From Candidatus Poseidonia sp. (lineage in GTDB: Archaea; Thermoplasmatota; Poseidoniia; Poseidoniales; Poseidoniaceae): DNA of 64,000 bases. This document shows positions 7,391 through 15,610 of the stretch, piece by piece. Made by a program: the position numbers and the translations under genes. The DNA is taken from the NCBI GenBank assembly GCA_030829545.1, contig JAURAI010000007.1:1-64000 (forward strand), given 5' to 3'. How positions within the stretch are numbered: the stretch's first letter is position 1; the number at the start of each line of letters is the position of its first letter. The notes beneath the pieces are model-generated. The model saw only the letters and a program-made list of their open reading frames with translations. It did not search any database and was not told the origin of the DNA.

Positions 7391-8379
7391 TGAGTACGCT
7401 TAGAAAGCGCTTCATCCACCACGCTGTTTTGTTCTGCGTTAGGTGGAACCCCTCTCGCTTCCCGCCATAATTTCCCAGCAAGCGATTCCCACACAAGACC
7501 TTGAGGCTGACCTGAACGGGGGTAATTGGTGAATTCTCCATAGTATACCACACCACCGATGAGAAACAAGTCCACGCGAACATAGTCCATCTCATGACTC
7601 AGCTGTTCGGCGACCTCAATCATCCTTGAAATCTGCTGTTCTCCAAGATGAGTTCGCAGGTTGCCCACTGAGGTATCATTGAACCATTTAGTAGCCTCGG
7701 CAAGAGTGTCAACAAGCGACCCGTCGGGAAGGTGGATGTTCTGTTTGATTTCTTTTCCAAACCTCCCGGATTCGATTTGAATGAAACCGACTTTGCCGCC
7801 AAAACAATGGAATTTAATGTCGGTGGGAGCACCACCATCATCGCCTTCAAGGAATTCTTCGATCATGATGCCTCGTTCTTTGATGTTAAACGCGCCCCAT
7901 TCCAAGGACACGGGAAAATCCTTCTTGAGCACACGTCGAAACTTGCTCTCAATACGCCAACGAGGCCATGGCCTTCCGTATTGGTCACGACCTTTGCGAA
8001 TTACATAGTAACCGTGCTGCTTCCGTGAACGTAATTTTGGAAATCGGGCACGTGGGAGGTGGGGGAGAGGCTCTTTGGCATTGTCAATAATGAAGACGGA
8101 ATCGCCAGACCAGTGATTTGATTTGAGAACGCACCGCTCCGGTAAATCGTCCCATGGAATATGAAAATCATCGGCGCGAATAAAATGGTACAGTTCAGGG
8201 AGTTGACAATGTGAGTGCTCTTCAACATAAGCACGGCTTGCAAATTTGTCTTCTAATGTAATCAAGAGGGGATTGCGGTTGTGATGCATTCGGTGCACGA
8301 GATGCTCGGACAATGTGACGGGGTCATCCACGATATTTAGATGCCAAGGCATGACATTGTCCTTCTGTCCCAATTGCAC
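7384..8379 (-). CDS. TupA-like ATP-grasp protein
   Basis: A 331-residue protein resembling the ATP-grasp family first described in teichuronopeptide biosynthesis (TupA). Supporting segments are CVLKSNHWSGD near residue 90, MIEEFLEGDDGG near 175, TDIKFHCFGG, and the late acidic MDYVRVDLFLIGG plus YYGEFTNYP, which would bind magnesium and ATP. Members probably ligate amino acids or peptides onto surface polymers or otherwise act in glycan modification. It lies among glycan genes, between the redox operon and two sugar aminotransferases, so a surface role is inferred. It converges on and overlaps the glutaredoxin gene by 7 bases. The actual substrate cannot be told from sequence. Confidence 0.75.
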   Translation of the reverse strand: MQLGQKDNVMPWHLNIVDDPVTLSEHLVHRMHHNRNPLLITLEDKFASRAYVEEHSHCQLPELYHFIRADDFHIPWDDLPERCVLKSNHWSGDSVFIIDNAKEPLPHLPRARFPKLRSRKQHGYYVIRKGRDQYGRPWPRWRIESKFRRVLKKDFPVSLEWGAFNIKERGIMIEEFLEGDDGGAPTDIKFHCFGGKVGFIQIESGRFGKEIKQNIHLPDGSLVDTLAEATKWFNDTSVGNLRTHLGEQQISRMIEVAEQLSHEMDYVRVDLFLIGGVVYYGEFTNYPRSGQPQGLVWESLAGKLWREARGVPPNAEQNSVVDEALSKRTHH

Positions 8380-8411
8380 CCATCCCTGTTTTGTTTCTCG
8401 GGAGATGTTGA

Positions 8412-8417
8412 TTTAAA
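8412..8417 (+). promoter_or_regulatory. TATA box of the first aminotransferase gene
   Basis: TTTAAA centred about 24 bases before the ATG at 8439, in the arrangement of a leaderless archaeal promoter. The same hexamer sits at almost the same distance before the WD40/TSP3 gene at 17277. Confidence 0.5.
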
Positions 8418-8438
8418 CATGTTGCGACAGCGGGAACC

Positions 8439-9635
8439 ATGAACGAGCCGAAGGTGTTTTCAATTCCACTTACGGATGTGGCTCCACTGCCACAGAAATC
8501 GATCGATAATGCGAAGATTGTCCTCGCTTCAGGACAACTCTTCCGTTACGGTGAAACACGTGCAGACGGTCAATTTGTAGCGCAATTAGAAACAGCCTTT
8601 GCCGCCTACCATGATAAAAAATATGCCATTTGTGTGAATTCTGGAGGAGGGGCCATCACCCTTGCACTGCGTTGTGCAGGGGTTTCCTCTGAGGACACGG
8701 TGTTGCTCAATGCCTTCACACTGGCGCCTGTGCCGGGAAGTTTAGCGAACATTGGTTGTTCGATTGAATTGGTAGAAATCACGGAGAACCTCATAGTTGA
8801 CCTTGAACACCTGGCCTCTCAAATCAAGACCCATCGCCCTAAGGCCTTCCTTCTCTCCCACATGAGAGGGCATTTCGGAAACATGGAAGAGGTCGCTCTT
8901 CTCTGCCGGGAAAATGATGTATTGCTCATCGAAGACTGCGCCCACACCTTAGGGGCGCGTTGGAATGGTCAACTTCTCGGTACGTTCGGTATTGCTGGCT
9001 GTTTTTCGCTTCAAACATACAAACAGATCAACGCAGGTGAAGGAGGCGTTATCATTACCGACGACGACCACCTCGCAGCCAAGGCTGTGTTGATGAGCGG
9101 TTCTTACGAACTTCACCAACAGCAGGGATGTATTCCCCCCATCGACCTTTTGAATCAATATTCACCAACAACGCCAAATTTCAGCATGCGCCTCAACGAG
9201 TTATCAGCTGCAGTTGCCCTGCCACAGTTGGAGAACCTTGAGGAACGAAACGCTATTTGGAGAACCGTTTATGATACCATTGAATCTGAACTTCGCGGTG
9301 TTTCATGTCTGCTTTTGCCCTCTCACCCTCATGCCGTTGAGCTGGCACCGACGTCGATACAGTTCATCGTCAAGAAGCCTCGAGAACAGATCAAAAAATT
9401 CATCGCAAATAGCGCCCAGAGGGGTGTGACAGTGAAGTGGTTTGGCGCCTCTTCACCCAAAGGATTCACCAGTGTTCACCACCATTGGAAATATATTGAA
9501 CCGCAATCCCTTGAGTCCACTAACCAAACGTTGTCTGGCCTCTGTGACCTTCGATTACCCAGCACCCTCACCTTTGATGATTGCCGTTTACTTTGCAATA
9601 TTTTGATTGAGGAACTTGAAGCACTTGGTGGTTGA
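8439..9635 (+). CDS. DegT/DnrJ/EryC1/StrS family PLP aminotransferase (first of two)
   Basis: A 398-residue fold-type I aminotransferase of the sugar-aminating DegT family. The substrate loop CVNSGGGAI, the aspartate of LLIEDCAH and the PLP lysine K195 in LQTYKQINAGEGG are in their expected order. Such enzymes transfer an amino group to keto-sugar nucleotides to make amino sugars. The next gene encodes a clear paralogue of similar length with shared motifs such as SHMRGH/SYMRGH, GQLLGTFG and AKAVLMSGSY/AKAVLYAGSY, so the two arose by tandem duplication. A TTTAAA box lies 24 bases upstream. In the glycan setting the product is probably an amino sugar for surface glycans; some family members act as dehydratases instead. 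Confidence 0.88.
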   Translation: MNEPKVFSIPLTDVAPLPQKSIDNAKIVLASGQLFRYGETRADGQFVAQLETAFAAYHDKKYAICVNSGGGAITLALRCAGVSSEDTVLLNAFTLAPVPGSLANIGCSIELVEITENLIVDLEHLASQIKTHRPKAFLLSHMRGHFGNMEEVALLCRENDVLLIEDCAHTLGARWNGQLLGTFGIAGCFSLQTYKQINAGEGGVIITDDDHLAAKAVLMSGSYELHQQQGCIPPIDLLNQYSPTTPNFSMRLNELSAAVALPQLENLEERNAIWRTVYDTIESELRGVSCLLLPSHPHAVELAPTSIQFIVKKPREQIKKFIANSAQRGVTVKWFGASSPKGFTSVHHHWKYIEPQSLESTNQTLSGLCDLRLPSTLTFDDCRLLCNILIEELEALGG

Positions 9636-9704
9636 AGAGGACATGAATATTCAATTCAATACATTGAAAATAGACAGCGATGCCAGAACATTGAGGGGGA
9701 TGGC

Positions 9705-10940
9705 ATGGAATCGACCAAGCATCAACGAAAACTTGTAGTCGATGGCGGTCCATCGATTGTAGGTTTCGACAATAAGGCGTTCAAACCCATTCCTCAAGCT
9801 GGCATCGACCTCGCTGTGGAGGCCATGCAGGCTGGTGTCATGTACCGCTATCAGCCAAAATCCAAGGAAATGTCCATCACGGCCAACCTCGAACAGGCCT
9901 TTGCCAATTACATGGGCGTGAAGCACACGATTGGAACCAATTCCTGCGGATCAGCCATGTTCATCGCCCTCAACATCGCTGGTGTCCAACCCGGCGATAA
10001 GATCCTCACCAACGCCTTCACTTTCCACGCCGTTCCAAGCGTGATCCAACACGCTCGCGCCTCCCCCGTCCTCGTTGAAAGCAATCGCGAATGGGGCATG
10101 GACGCTGAGGACCTGGACCGAAAAGCCGCATCCTCGGGTGCGAAGGTGTTGTTGATGTCCTACATGCGCGGCCATGTTCCTGACATGGACGCCGTGATGG
10201 ATGTGGTTCGCAAGCACGACCTCCTCTTCATCGAAGATTGTGCCCACGCCTACGAAACACGATGGAAGGGTCAATTGCTCGGAACTTTTGGCGAAATCGG
10301 GTGTTTCTCGACCCAGTCCTCCAAGGGATTGAGTGCGGGTGAGGGCGGCTTGTTCATCACGAACAACGATGAATTTGCGGCCAAAGCCGTTCTTTACGCT
10401 GGGTCTTACGAGCGGTTGTGGTTGAAGCACTTTGACCTCGACCACGCCATGATGGACATGTTGCAAAACCAGATTCCTGGCTATTCAATGCGCATGCAGG
10501 AGGTCACTGCGGCTATGCTGACGCCTCAAATTGAACGACTTCCCGTCATCAAAGACATTCACGTCCGAAATTGGAACCTGCTCTATTCGCTGGTAAACGA
10601 TCATCCCAACATTGAGATCCCCATCCCGCTACCTCAAGTCGACAGTTTCTGCGATACGATGCAATTTCACCTTGTTGGACTGTCTCGTGACGATGCTGAC
10701 CGCTTCATTGAGGTCATGAAGAAAGAAGGGATTCCAATGCAAATCTTTGGCGCCAAGCGCAATGCTCGTGATTTCCGTCAGTGGGAGTACATCGAGGCAC
10801 ACAAAGATGAACTCAAGGACACCATTGCTAATATTGAATTCGCATGCGACCTCTCGCTCCAACCTCACTTGACCGAGGACAACATCCGGGTCATTGCTCA
10901 AGTCTTGCACGAGGTGCTGGCTTACATCAACGATGCATGA
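9705..10940 (+). CDS. DegT/DnrJ/EryC1/StrS family PLP aminotransferase (second of two)
   Basis: A 411-residue paralogue of the preceding aminotransferase. It keeps the family motifs GTNSCGSAM, LLFIEDCAHAYE and the PLP lysine K207 in STQSSKGLSAGEGG. The start ATG at 9705 has a strong purine run (GAGGGGGA) just upstream, whereas the first copy appears leaderless, so the pair may be translated by different routes. Codon use here leans more to C-ending codons than in the first copy. The two enzymes may act on successive or alternative keto sugars, or form a heteromer; neither is shown. The gene is followed by 82 bases without a clear terminator before the next gene. Confidence 0.88.
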   Translation: MESTKHQRKLVVDGGPSIVGFDNKAFKPIPQAGIDLAVEAMQAGVMYRYQPKSKEMSITANLEQAFANYMGVKHTIGTNSCGSAMFIALNIAGVQPGDKILTNAFTFHAVPSVIQHARASPVLVESNREWGMDAEDLDRKAASSGAKVLLMSYMRGHVPDMDAVMDVVRKHDLLFIEDCAHAYETRWKGQLLGTFGEIGCFSTQSSKGLSAGEGGLFITNNDEFAAKAVLYAGSYERLWLKHFDLDHAMMDMLQNQIPGYSMRMQEVTAAMLTPQIERLPVIKDIHVRNWNLLYSLVNDHPNIEIPIPLPQVDSFCDTMQFHLVGLSRDDADRFIEVMKKEGIPMQIFGAKRNARDFRQWEYIEAHKDELKDTIANIEFACDLSLQPHLTEDNIRVIAQVLHEVLAYINDA

Positions 10941-11022
10941 ACCGGCTCGGTTGAAACAGCACTCAAGGGTGTCTGTAAGGGGGTGCCTTGTTAAGTGAGG
11001 ATTTTCTCGTCTTGGCATACAC

Positions 11023-11619
11023 ATGACCGAATCTACCCCGCCTTCCCTGTTTCGTAAGTGGGCCATGCGCCAGTACTGGCGTATGCAGCAATCGCAAGCT
11101 GTGGTTGGTCTCTTGCTTTGGGGCACGACCATCACCTTGCTGGTATGGCCCTATGTCCGCTGGCGTTTTGGTGAAACGTGCACCGACGCCCTTTGTTTCA
11201 ACGACTCCTTTTTGGGTATTCCAGCGACCTACTTAGGTCTTCTAGCCATCTTCTTGACGGTCATGCTCGGTGTATTGACCATTGGTTATCTCTACGACCA
11301 AGTCTTCTCATTGTGGACCGAATGGCGCAGTGTTGACATGGAACGAAACCCCTATGTTACCTATGCCTTGACGCCTAACTGGATGATGATGACGGCCCTG
11401 CAAGCAGAAATGCTTCGCCGCCAATCAGAGGGGGACGAGGCCATGCAAGCCCAAGCAGAGTGGTTCTTGAAGTGGTGCAAGCACTACGCCGAAGGAGAAA
11501 TGTTTGCCAGAGCAGTCCAGCGATGGGACATGGATATGGGAGAAACGCCCACCTTCTGGTTTACCGATGAAGAGGCCATGCAACGCGCACGCGACCTCAA
11601 ATTCGACGACGAAACGTGA
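11023..11619 (+). CDS. Unknown two-transmembrane protein
   Basis: A 198-residue protein I do not recognise. A basic amphipathic start (LFRKWAMRQYWRMQQ) leads into a hydrophobic helix about residues 27-45. A short outside loop follows with two cysteines (ETCTDALCF), then a second helix about residues 66-90. The remaining hundred residues are cytoplasmic, rich in Met, Trp, Glu and Gln, and helical. The two cysteines seven apart or fewer in the exposed loop could form a disulfide. It stands between the aminotransferases and a small winged-helix-like protein, all on the same strand. No function is suggested. Confidence 0.6.
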   Translation: MTESTPPSLFRKWAMRQYWRMQQSQAVVGLLLWGTTITLLVWPYVRWRFGETCTDALCFNDSFLGIPATYLGLLAIFLTVMLGVLTIGYLYDQVFSLWTEWRSVDMERNPYVTYALTPNWMMMTALQAEMLRRQSEGDEAMQAQAEWFLKWCKHYAEGEMFARAVQRWDMDMGETPTFWFTDEEAMQRARDLKFDDET

Positions 11620-11655
11620 ACAAATCTTCATCTTCATGCGGCATCAGTCTCGTGC

Positions 11656-11910
11656 ATGGCCCGCCCGTCCCGCTGGAGTGGTGAGCGCAAAGCAAATCGA
11701 GAACAAGCTGAATGGATCGTCCGCTGGTTAAGGGAAAACGGGCCAGCAACAACTCCTGAGATCATCACCGCTCTCCAAGATGCAGGCAGAGATGTCAGGG
11801 CGCACATCCTGCAGCGTGCTTTACGGCGCTCACCCTTTGTTCACCAAGAAGGCCGTGAAGCAGGTGAGCGCGGTTCGGTCAGCGTTTGGTCGTGGCGTGT
11901 TGAACCTTGA
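11656..11910 (+). CDS. Small winged-helix-like protein
   Basis: An 84-residue basic protein. The order of helices, REQAEWIVRWLREN, then PATTPEIITALQDAG, then ILQRALRRSPFV followed by a short polar turn and SVSVWSWRV, resembles a minimal winged helix-turn-helix with a wing at the end. It could bind DNA, or a protein partner, as small archaeal wHTH proteins do. It follows the two-helix membrane protein after 36 bases, and the flippase-like gene starts 55 bases later, so all three may be co-transcribed. The function is unknown and the fold call is by helix pattern only. Confidence 0.55.
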   Translation: MARPSRWSGERKANREQAEWIVRWLRENGPATTPEIITALQDAGRDVRAHILQRALRRSPFVHQEGREAGERGSVSVWSWRVEP

Positions 11911-11965
11911 TTTCAACGGTGTTAAACGGGCAAGGTCTTGAAAGCGGTTCTACCTAGCCGTCGGC

Positions 11966-13423
11966 ATGGTCACCGCACCAACGCCCCGCCGCCCCTCAAG
12001 CGGCCGTGATGCGGGTTGGTTGGCGGGCGCCGATTTGATAGCCGTCGTTCTTGCGTTTTTTGGACAAATCCTCCTTGCCAACGCTCTTCTGGCCCAACAT
12101 TACGGTTGGATGGTCCTGGCTATTGACCTCTATGCCTCGCTCTTTTTGATCATTGACCTCGGGCTACCTACTCTGTTGGCAAGAGACGGAGCAAAAGCAC
12201 CTGACATGGTTCGCCCCGCAGTTTGGAGAATTTACCGTTGGCAATTGGCTCTCGCATTGCCCTTCCTTTTCCTCGCCTTATTGCTCAAACCTGACCGCCT
12301 TCTCAACATAGCGCCACCCTCAGAACTCCTTGTGTTAGCAGCCTTGATCGGTCTTGCACACATTGCATCTTATGCCCCACGCTCAGGATTGCGAGTTCTC
12401 GGTGAGGCTCGCCTCGAAGCAGTTTCAAAATTGATAGAGCGCATTGTAACGGTTCTCGGCTACGCCCTTCTTTACAACATGGGCAGCACCTCTGTCACCG
12501 GTTTTGCGGCCGTATTTCTGTTGGGGGCAACGGTGGGATGGATTGTATCCCTCGCCTTTTTGCTACAACGAACTTCTTCCTACCCCCCAAGTCAAGAATG
12601 GTCCCGCATGGACCAGTGTTGGGCTTCACCTCGTGCACTGATATGGTCAGCACTTCCCTTCGCCATCACGCTCGGTATTCTTCCCTATGTGATTCGCATT
12701 GAGAAATTCATGGTGGCGGCGAGCGGTGGCTCGGAACTCGCTGCTGTGTTCCATGTTGCTCAACTCGCATGGCTCGCAGGCCTTGTGGTTCCTGCCGCCT
12801 TACGTTCGGCTCTCTTGCCAGTGCTGGGTGAGTCTCGCGCTCAGAAGTTGACAAAACATCGCGAAATGAATGCATCACTTGACATGTGCTTTGCCCTTCT
12901 TCCCTACGGCTTATTTGGCGGTTATGTCATCGTTGCCGTCTTTGCCCCCATAGCCTTCCCTGCAAATTATTTTGATGGTACCTACGGGGCATCTGCTGTT
13001 GATATCTTCGCCCTCTTATTGCTGGGATGGGGGTGCACGTTGTTGGCCACTCCCACCTATACCTCATTGGTGGCAGGGAAGAACCCGTGGCGCTTCACTC
13101 AGTTCATCGTTATTGTATTGATCTTCGCTTTTTTCTTGGGTTGGTCGATGGTACTCAATGGGCCGCAGCGCCCCGGTGATCGGTTGATGGTTGCTGCTCT
13201 GGCCAGCAGCCTTTCAGCAGCTGGTATGCTCTTCTTATCGTGGATTCTAAGCGAAGACATGGACTTCATCAAGGCCCGGCGTGACGACTGGGCACTGGCA
13301 TTGCTGTGCAGCCTTTTTATCGTCATAGGGCTGATGACACAGACGGCTTGGTGGATTCTCGGATTGCCTTTGTTCCTGTTTACGAAACAAGGTCTGACAG
13401 CAATGCGCTCCACGCTTCGGTAA
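11966..13423 (+). CDS. Polysaccharide flippase-like polytopic membrane protein (Wzx/MATE superfamily)
   Basis: A 485-residue membrane protein with about 12-14 hydrophobic segments. The N-terminal GRDAGWLAGADLIAVVLAFF with following AQHYGWMVLAIDLYASLFLI resembles the start of O-antigen flippases, where the first two helices carry conserved G and N/D residues. The middle loop RIEKFMVAA and later AVDIFALLLLGW also fit that superfamily. It would move lipid-linked sugars across the membrane, complementing the ABC exporter at the left of the window or serving a separate glycan. The 3' end overlaps the convergent glycosyltransferase gene by 44 bases. The family call rests on overall pattern and context. 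Confidence 0.7.
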   Translation: MVTAPTPRRPSSGRDAGWLAGADLIAVVLAFFGQILLANALLAQHYGWMVLAIDLYASLFLIIDLGLPTLLARDGAKAPDMVRPAVWRIYRWQLALALPFLFLALLLKPDRLLNIAPPSELLVLAALIGLAHIASYAPRSGLRVLGEARLEAVSKLIERIVTVLGYALLYNMGSTSVTGFAAVFLLGATVGWIVSLAFLLQRTSSYPPSQEWSRMDQCWASPRALIWSALPFAITLGILPYVIRIEKFMVAASGGSELAAVFHVAQLAWLAGLVVPAALRSALLPVLGESRAQKLTKHREMNASLDMCFALLPYGLFGGYVIVAVFAPIAFPANYFDGTYGASAVDIFALLLLGWGCTLLATPTYTSLVAGKNPWRFTQFIVIVLIFAFFLGWSMVLNGPQRPGDRLMVAALASSLSAAGMLFLSWILSEDMDFIKARRDDWALALLCSLFIVIGLMTQTAWWILGLPLFLFTKQGLTAMRSTLR

Positions 13424-14462
13424 CCTGTTCACGACTTGAAAAAGCGAGTTTCTCCTCCACAGAGGTCTCATCAGTCCACCCGTGATAGAGCGCATGCTCA
13501 ATTCCATCAGCGAGCGCAGAAGGCGTGGCTTCAGTCACCCATTCTTTGGGCAGGTAATCGTTCACCTCCCCGACGTTGACACTGACTACCGGTGTACCAC
13601 AGAGCAAGGATTCTCGAGCCACCAAAGGCCCCGCTTCTCGTTTGGATGTGACCAGGGTGACATCTGCCACCAGCATGCGGTCAAAGACGATGTCCCGAGG
13701 TTGATGTCGAAGGGTGGTGATGCCAACAATCCATCCGCGCCGCTCCAATTCTTCTCCCGTCTGAAGGGCGAGCAGGTGTCTTTTTTCAGGCCTCCGAGGG
13801 TCAGCTGGAAAGAGAATATCAATGGCTTCCTTCTTCCATGTCTTCGAAAGCGGTTTCACATCTCGACGCCATTCTTTACCAATCTCAGTCAGGCAGGGGA
13901 TGGCCAAGACGGGTCGGTCTGAATGCTCCAATTGCGACGCGATGGAAGCGAGCCTTGTTGACGCGCACACCAAGGCATCACAGCCACGTGAAAACTCTGC
14001 TACATGCTTGCTCAAACTCTGTTGATTGAGTGCCACATCAAAATCGTAACCGTGAACAACCCCTACCCAAGGAATCTTCCAGCGAGTTGCGAGGCATTGT
14101 GCTATTTCTGCCACAGGCCATAGGGTGTGGCAAATAATCACCTCAGGGCGCCAACCATTGAGTTGATTCTCGACTTTTTTGGCTTGCCTCCGTAGACTCC
14201 ATCTTGTCAGACGAGGATAAGGGTGTTCGGGGAGTGCGAAAAACCGAGGTGAAAGGATGTCATCTCCATCTTTCATCCATCGCTTTGGTACTTTGGCCAC
14301 TCCCATCATCGTCGACCGCCTTGCTTCGGCAAATCTTGGCATTCTCGGCAATGGATTGACCACTTTGACATCGTGGCCCATTGAACGAAGCAAATGGACA
14401 TGGTCGTCAACGAAGATCCCTCGACTTCCGTTTGTCGGAAGCGGGTGGAGCAGCGTCACCAC
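13380..14462 (-). CDS. GT4-family glycosyltransferase
   Basis: A 360-residue GT-B glycosyltransferase. The N-terminal acceptor domain shows HPLPTNGSRGIFVDDH, VIICHTLWPVAE and WVGVVHGYDFD. The C-terminal donor domain shows DILFPADPRRPEKRH, then VTSKREAGPLVARESLLCGTP, in which the spaced Glu and ARESL-CGTPVVS segment corresponds to the conserved EXXXXXXXE and following loop of the GT4 family. It should add a sugar to a lipid-linked or protein acceptor in the cytoplasm. It is second in an operon after ribulose-phosphate epimerase (25 bases), an unexpected pairing. It converges on the flippase-like gene with a 44-base overlap, which suggests that both belong to surface-glycan assembly. Confidence 0.86.
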   Translation of the reverse strand: MVTLLHPLPTNGSRGIFVDDHVHLLRSMGHDVKVVNPLPRMPRFAEARRSTMMGVAKVPKRWMKDGDDILSPRFFALPEHPYPRLTRWSLRRQAKKVENQLNGWRPEVIICHTLWPVAEIAQCLATRWKIPWVGVVHGYDFDVALNQQSLSKHVAEFSRGCDALVCASTRLASIASQLEHSDRPVLAIPCLTEIGKEWRRDVKPLSKTWKKEAIDILFPADPRRPEKRHLLALQTGEELERRGWIVGITTLRHQPRDIVFDRMLVADVTLVTSKREAGPLVARESLLCGTPVVSVNVGEVNDYLPKEWVTEATPSALADGIEHALYHGWTDETSVEEKLAFSSREQVTEAWSALLSDLVS

Positions 14463-14487
14463 GAGGATTTGGATGGTGACTCCTCCA

Positions 14488-15174
14488 TCATGCGCTCAAG
14501 GCTTGGTGAATAACATCAAGGTTGTCAGTAACATTTGCTTTGTCATTAAACAGGCCTGATCCGACCACGCAATTTGTAACTCCCCATTCACGAAGCATAG
14601 CGATATTGTGCGCCTTGACGCCCCCATCGACCTGAATTTGGACTGGGCGGCCGCCGTTGGCGACTTGAGCATCAATGGCTTTGGCCAACTGCCGAATTTT
14701 TGTTTCAACTTGTGGGATAAAGGATTGGCCTCCAAATCCAGGGTTGACGCTCATCACCAGTACGAGGTCGATCTCTGAAAGGACCTCAAGAGCAGCCTCA
14801 ACAGGGGTGCCAGGGTTGAGGACGACACCGACCGATGCTCCTCCTTCACGAATGGCTGTGACCGCTCGGTGAAGGTGCTTGACCGCTTCTACGTGAATGG
14901 AAATATGATTGCAACCAGCGTCAATGTAGTCTTGGTAGCATTGCTCAGCATTTTCAATCATCAAATGGGCATCGAATACAGGCTCGGGGCCCAGCGCTGA
15001 GCGAAGGCTACGAATCACGGGTGGACCGAAGGTGAGGTTGGGTACGAAGTTACCATCCATGACGTCCAAATGAAGCCAATCAAGTCCGGCGTCAAGGGCT
15101 TCACGGCAGTCATCTGCAAGTGCTGCAAGGTCGGCTGTCAGGACACTTGGTGCGATGATCATGGTTTCCCTCAT
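14488..15174 (-). CDS. rpe: Ribulose-phosphate 3-epimerase
   Basis: A complete TIM-barrel epimerase of about 228 residues, interconverting D-ribulose 5-phosphate and D-xylulose 5-phosphate. Diagnostic segments are IIAPSVLTADLA at the start, WLHLDVMDGNFVPNLTFGPPV, VFDAHLMIEN, the loop VLVMSVNPGFGGQSF and QIQVDGGV with the metal and phosphate ligands. I place the start at 15174 (MRETMIIAPS) or at 15162; the frame runs open further upstream to 15510 but that part lies under the divergent thioredoxin gene and is not conserved. A perfect 12-base palindrome (CCCTTGCAAGGG, 15176-15187) abuts the start. It supplies pentose phosphates, and the following gene is a glycosyltransferase. Confidence 0.94.
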   Translation of the reverse strand: MRETMIIAPSVLTADLAALADDCREALDAGLDWLHLDVMDGNFVPNLTFGPPVIRSLRSALGPEPVFDAHLMIENAEQCYQDYIDAGCNHISIHVEAVKHLHRAVTAIREGGASVGVVLNPGTPVEAALEVLSEIDLVLVMSVNPGFGGQSFIPQVETKIRQLAKAIDAQVANGGRPVQIQVDGGVKAHNIAMLREWGVTNCVVGSGLFNDKANVTDNLDVIHQALSA

Positions 15175-15280
15175 GCCCTTGCAAGGGTCGGTGTTTGAAG
15201 AGGGTTGCCATTCCTGAAGTCCATCGTCAAGAGTACAAAGCATCTTAATGCCCCTTCCCAACCGATGAAATGGTGAAGAT

Positions 15281-15610
15281 ATGGGCGAAGTAAGGAACAT
15301 TACCGACGGCGAATTTAATGAAACCATCAACGGAAACGAATGGGTCATTGTTGACTTTTGGGCGCCATGGTGTGCTCCCTGCAAGGCGATTGGACCAGTT
15401 TTGGAAGCCGTTGCAGCCGAGCGCGAAGTGCTCATTGCAAAAGTCGACACGGATACGAACCCCTCCACTGCGGGGCAACTTGGGGTACGAAGCATTCCTG
15501 CTCTGTTCATTTACCGTAACGGCGCCATGGTCAGCAACAAGACCGGAGGCATGCCAAAACCGAAGCTTTTGGCATGGATTGATGAAGTCATGTCTGCTGA
15601 CGATTTCTGA
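15281..15610 (+). CDS. trxA: Thioredoxin
   Basis: A 109-residue thioredoxin with the active site WCAPC (Cys31, Cys34) instead of the common WCGPC. It also has the buried Asp of IVDFWAPW, KVDTDTNP and the cis-proline loop SIPALFIYRNG. The WCAPC variant occurs in several thioredoxins and slightly shifts redox properties; the protein should be a cytoplasmic dithiol reductant. It is divergent from rpe, and its stop lies directly against the end of the convergent STAND ATPase gene (15610/15611), with no space for a separate terminator on either strand. Confidence 0.94.
   Translation: MGEVRNITDGEFNETINGNEWVIVDFWAPWCAPCKAIGPVLEAVAAEREVLIAKVDTDTNPSTAGQLGVRSIPALFIYRNGAMVSNKTGGMPKPKLLAWIDEVMSADDF

Noticed and set aside
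15176-15187. CCCTTGCAAGGG palindrome as a regulator site of rpe
   Set aside because: It is perfect, but it abuts the start codon, is only 12 bases, and has no partner copy seen elsewhere; too little to call a site.
15175-15510. Upstream extension of the epimerase frame
   Set aside because: It lies under the divergent thioredoxin gene and its residues are not conserved in the family, which begins at IIAPS.
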